Of a stretch of 64,000 bases of DNA, positions 61,695 through 64,000 are shown piece after piece. Under the pieces are notes generated by a model. The model was not told the origin of the DNA and did no database searches. It saw only the letters and a program-made list of their open reading frames with translations. Each line of letters starts with the position of its first letter. The stretch's first letter is position 1. Made by a program: the position numbers and the translations under genes. This DNA is from Myxococcus sp. RHSTA-1-4 (GTDB lineage Bacteria > Myxococcota > Myxococcia > Myxococcales > Myxococcaceae), in contig NZ_JAIQDG010000025.1 in assembly GCF_020037125.1 (NCBI RefSeq), positions 62,001 through 126,000 of the forward strand, given 5' to 3'.

Positions 61695-62693
61695 GTGCTG
61701 CGAATCGGTGAACTCGCCAGACGCGCCGGGCTGACGGTGAGGACGCTCCACCACTACGACGCCATCGGCCTGCTCAGGCCCTCCGCCCGCTCCGGCGGCG
61801 GCTACCGCCTCTACGGGCAGGCCGACATCACCCGGCTGCACGCCATCCAGTCGCTGCGCCACCTGGGACTGTCGCTGGAGGACATCGGGCGCCTGCTGGC
61901 CCAGGGTGGAGCCACGCTCCCCGCCATCCTGGAGCAGCAGATTCGCGCGCTCGACCGGCAAATCGAGCAGGCCATGCAGCTCCGCACGCGGCTGGGCCTG
62001 ATTCAGGCCCAGGTGTCCGGCGGCCATGAGCCGGAGCCGGGCGACTGGCTGGCCACGCTCCGGTTGATGACCACGTGTGACAAGTACTTCAGCACCGAAG
62101 AGCTGAAGAAGATTCTCGGCAACTGGCGGGTTGCCGCCGCCGACATGGTACCGCTGATGGCGGACGTGCGCCGGGCCATGGAAAGAGGCGTGCCGGCCGA
62201 CAGCCTGGAAGTGCAGCCGCTCGCCTACCGCTGGATGACGCTGGTGGGTACCTGGATGGAAGGGGACTTCGACCTCATCCGCCGCTGGGGCGACATGTAC
62301 AGGCGCGAGCACTCGGCCATGAGCAACAAGGGCCCGGACCCGCGCATGGTCGCGTACATCGACCGGGCCATCGAGATTCGCCTGGCCGCGCTCGGCAGAC
62401 ATCTGAGCCTCGACGAGCTCAAGCGCCTGACGCGTATCCCTCGCGAGGAGTGGCAGCGCCTGTCCCAGAAGGCGGGTCAGCTGATGCGGCAGGACGTCCC
62501 GCCCCGCGACAAGCGGGCGCGGGCGCTCGCGCGGGAGTGGATGGGACTGATGGACCGCCTGGCGAACCATGAGCCCGAGCTCCGCGACAAGCTGCTGGCG
62601 GCCTACCGCGACGACCCGGTGCTGGCCGCCGCGTCGGTGCTCGAGGCACCGGTGCGGCAGTACCTGCAGCGCGCGGCGGAATCCCGCGCTTGA
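61695..62693 (+). CDS. MerR-family regulator with TipAS-like effector domain
   Basis: A 332-residue MerR activator. The winged-helix N-terminus (LRIGELARRAGLTVRTLHHYD) and dimerisation helix (to about 110) are standard. The C-terminal 200 residues are helical and Trp-rich (NWRVAAADM, RWMTLVGTW, IRRWGDMY), resembling the TipAS-type drug-sensing domain. GGGAGGG precedes GTG 61695. The operator pair around this gene, and the MFS exporter downstream, suggest that it senses a toxic compound and switches on efflux by untwisting 19-bp-spacer promoters. Confidence 0.93.
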   Translation: MLRIGELARRAGLTVRTLHHYDAIGLLRPSARSGGGYRLYGQADITRLHAIQSLRHLGLSLEDIGRLLAQGGATLPAILEQQIRALDRQIEQAMQLRTRLGLIQAQVSGGHEPEPGDWLATLRLMTTCDKYFSTEELKKILGNWRVAAADMVPLMADVRRAMERGVPADSLEVQPLAYRWMTLVGTWMEGDFDLIRRWGDMYRREHSAMSNKGPDPRMVAYIDRAIEIRLAALGRHLSLDELKRLTRIPREEWQRLSQKAGQLMRQDVPPRDKRARALAREWMGLMDRLANHEPELRDKLLAAYRDDPVLAAASVLEAPVRQYLQRAAESRA

Positions 62694-62720
62694 CCCTGCC
62701 GTAGCGTCAGGGTCCAGGCT
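62690..62720 (+). promoter_or_regulatory. MerR-type promoter/operator upstream of the MFS gene
   Basis: TTGACC (62690-62695) and CAGGCT (62715-62720) are separated by 19 bp. They enclose the dyad GACCCTGCCG-TAG-CGTCAGGGTC (62692-62714), in which 9 of 10 arm positions pair. The -35 box overlaps the merR stop codon. The dyad is the same type as that in front of merR, supporting direct control of the exporter by MerR. Confidence 0.8.
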
Positions 62721-62747
62721 GCGTCCATTCCAAGGAGTAGAGGACCC

Positions 62748-64000
62748 ATGCCCCCGAGCCGTACCGGCGCACCACGCGCCAGCTTGTTCCGAGACCGCGC
62801 CTTCGCCTGGATGCTGAGCGGTGCCTTCATCTCGATGCTGGGCGACCAGTTCACGTACATCGCCCTGCCCTGGCTGGTCCTCCAGCTGACCGGCGACACG
62901 CTGGTGCTGGGACTGGTGCTGGGGGTGATGAGCGTGCCGCGCGCGGTGTTCATGCTGGTGGGCGGCGCGCTGGTGGACCGCCACTCCCCCAAGCGGGTGC
63001 TGATGTGGACGAAACACGTGAGCACCGTGCTGCTCGTGGTGCTGGCCGCCCTGGTGTTCACGGGGAACCTCTCGCTGTGGGCGCTCTACCTGCTCGCGTT
63101 CAGCCTCGGGCTGGCGATGGCGTTCAGCATTCCGTCGAGCACCTCCCTGCTGCCGCACGTGGTGCCGGCGCAGCACCTCCAGGCCGCCAACAGCGCGCTG
63201 CTGGGCCTGCGCCAGCTCTCGCTGTTCGCGGGGCCGCTGCTGGCGGGGGGCCTCATCGTCACCTTCGGTGATGCGCACACCGGCCGGGTATCGGACGCGC
63301 GGGGCCTGGGCGCCGCCTTCCTGTTCGACGCCCTGAGCTTCGCCCTCTCGGCGTGGACCCTGTCGAAGGTGACGACCCTCGCTCCGGAGGGCACCGCCGG
63401 GGCTCCCGCGGGGCAGGCGGTGTTGCGCTCCGTGGCGCAGGGCCTGCGCTGGTGCTGGGACGACCGGGACCTGCGCACGTGCCTCCTCTACTGGTCCGCG
63501 GTCGCGCTGCTCATCACCGGGCCCATCCAGATTGCATTGCCGGTGCTCGCCAGCCAGCAGCCCGGGCTGGGCGCCGCGGCGTTCGGCGTGCTGATGGGCG
63601 CGCACGGCGCGGGCACGCTGGCGGGCATGGTGGCCGCCGGCGCCCGGCCGGGCGCGCGGGCGCGGAACCTCGGCACCACGTTGTTGCTGGTGGATGGGGT
63701 GATTGGCGCGCTGTTCATCCCCATGGGCCGCATCACCGCGCTGTGGCAGGGCGCCGCGCTGTTGCTGGCCATCGGCCTGCTGGGGGGCTTCATGCAGGTG
63801 GCCATCTTCACGTGGATTCAACGCCGCGTGCCACCCGCCATGCTGGGCCGCGCGATGAGCATCTTCATGTTCATCTTCATGGGCCTGGCGCCCATCTCGG
63901 CCGCGGTGACCGGCTGGGTGATGCGCGGCATGACGCTGGAGCGGCTCTTCGCGGCCACGGGCGGCTGCCTCGTGGTCTCCGTCGCGGTGGCGCTGGCCAC
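62748..64000 (+). CDS. MFS efflux transporter, 3' end cut by window
   Basis: The first 417 residues of a major-facilitator exporter. About ten membrane segments are visible, beginning FAWMLSGAFISMLGDQFTYI, with the signature loop between TM2 and TM3 (GGALVDRHSPKRVL) typical of MFS drug transporters. The frame is open at base 64000, so the C-terminal residues are missing. ATG 62748 follows AAGGAGTAGAGG. The MerR operator immediately upstream makes it the likely resistance output of the MerR sensor. Confidence 0.92.
   Translation, partial: MPPSRTGAPRASLFRDRAFAWMLSGAFISMLGDQFTYIALPWLVLQLTGDTLVLGLVLGVMSVPRAVFMLVGGALVDRHSPKRVLMWTKHVSTVLLVVLAALVFTGNLSLWALYLLAFSLGLAMAFSIPSSTSLLPHVVPAQHLQAANSALLGLRQLSLFAGPLLAGGLIVTFGDAHTGRVSDARGLGAAFLFDALSFALSAWTLSKVTTLAPEGTAGAPAGQAVLRSVAQGLRWCWDDRDLRTCLLYWSAVALLITGPIQIALPVLASQQPGLGAAAFGVLMGAHGAGTLAGMVAAGARPGARARNLGTTLLLVDGVIGALFIPMGRITALWQGAALLLAIGLLGGFMQVAIFTWIQRRVPPAMLGRAMSIFMFIFMGLAPISAAVTGWVMRGMTLERLFAATGGCLVVSVAVALA

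Overview
The window is very GC-rich DNA (third codon positions almost all G or C), with densely packed long genes, FHA-domain signalling proteins, a eukaryote-like Ser/Thr kinase fused to an ATPase, stand-alone receiver proteins and large secondary-metabolite genes. Together these point to a myxobacterium, most likely of the Myxococcus/Corallococcus/Pyxidicoccus group. This is inferred from gene style, since no rRNA or housekeeping marker is present.

Layout. 1-9.9 kb: ordinary genes (Baeyer-Villiger-type monooxygenase cut by the left edge, receiver-only regulator, FBP zinc-finger protein, alpha/beta hydrolase, a 1653-residue polytopic membrane protein, saccharopine-dehydrogenase-like reductase). 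10.1-15.0 kb: a minimal class I lanthipeptide locus, with a 49-residue precursor divergent from overlapping lanC and lanB genes. 16.2-28.0 kb: a three-gene minus-strand PKS/hydrolase/NRPS operon. The NRPS carries an N-terminal formyltransferase domain and an adenylation domain split by a luciferase-like monooxygenase. The PKS has the order KS-AT-KR-DH-ACP-TE. 28.5-35.3 kb: DsbA-family oxidoreductase, polysaccharide-lyase-like protein, FHA-GAF histidine kinase, sedolisin-type peptidase, amidohydrolase.

35.4-49.0 kb holds the most unusual system: a seven-gene, mostly overlapping plus-strand operon for a ribosomal peptide. It encodes a nitrile-hydratase-leader (NHLP) precursor with a histone-like Lys/Arg/Ser/Thr tail and a 13-residue candidate core; a fused leader-binding/YcaO cyclodehydratase; a SagB-type azoline oxidase; a giant Ser/Thr kinase-ATPase; a LanM with an apparently intact dehydratase half but a cyclase half lacking zinc ligands; a second, different YcaO; and TfuA. 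If all act on one peptide, it would combine azoles, dehydroamino acids and a thioamide.

49.1-64.0 kb: two aldo/keto reductases flank a 212-bp palindromic element that contains a 23S-rRNA-like 17-mer. They are followed by a LysR regulator, two peptidoglycan enzymes in convergent orientation, a PAS/GAF histidine kinase, a MacB-like ABC transporter operon, and a MerR regulator with paired operators that appear to control itself and an MFS exporter cut by the right edge. I found no tRNA, rRNA gene, CRISPR array or transposase.
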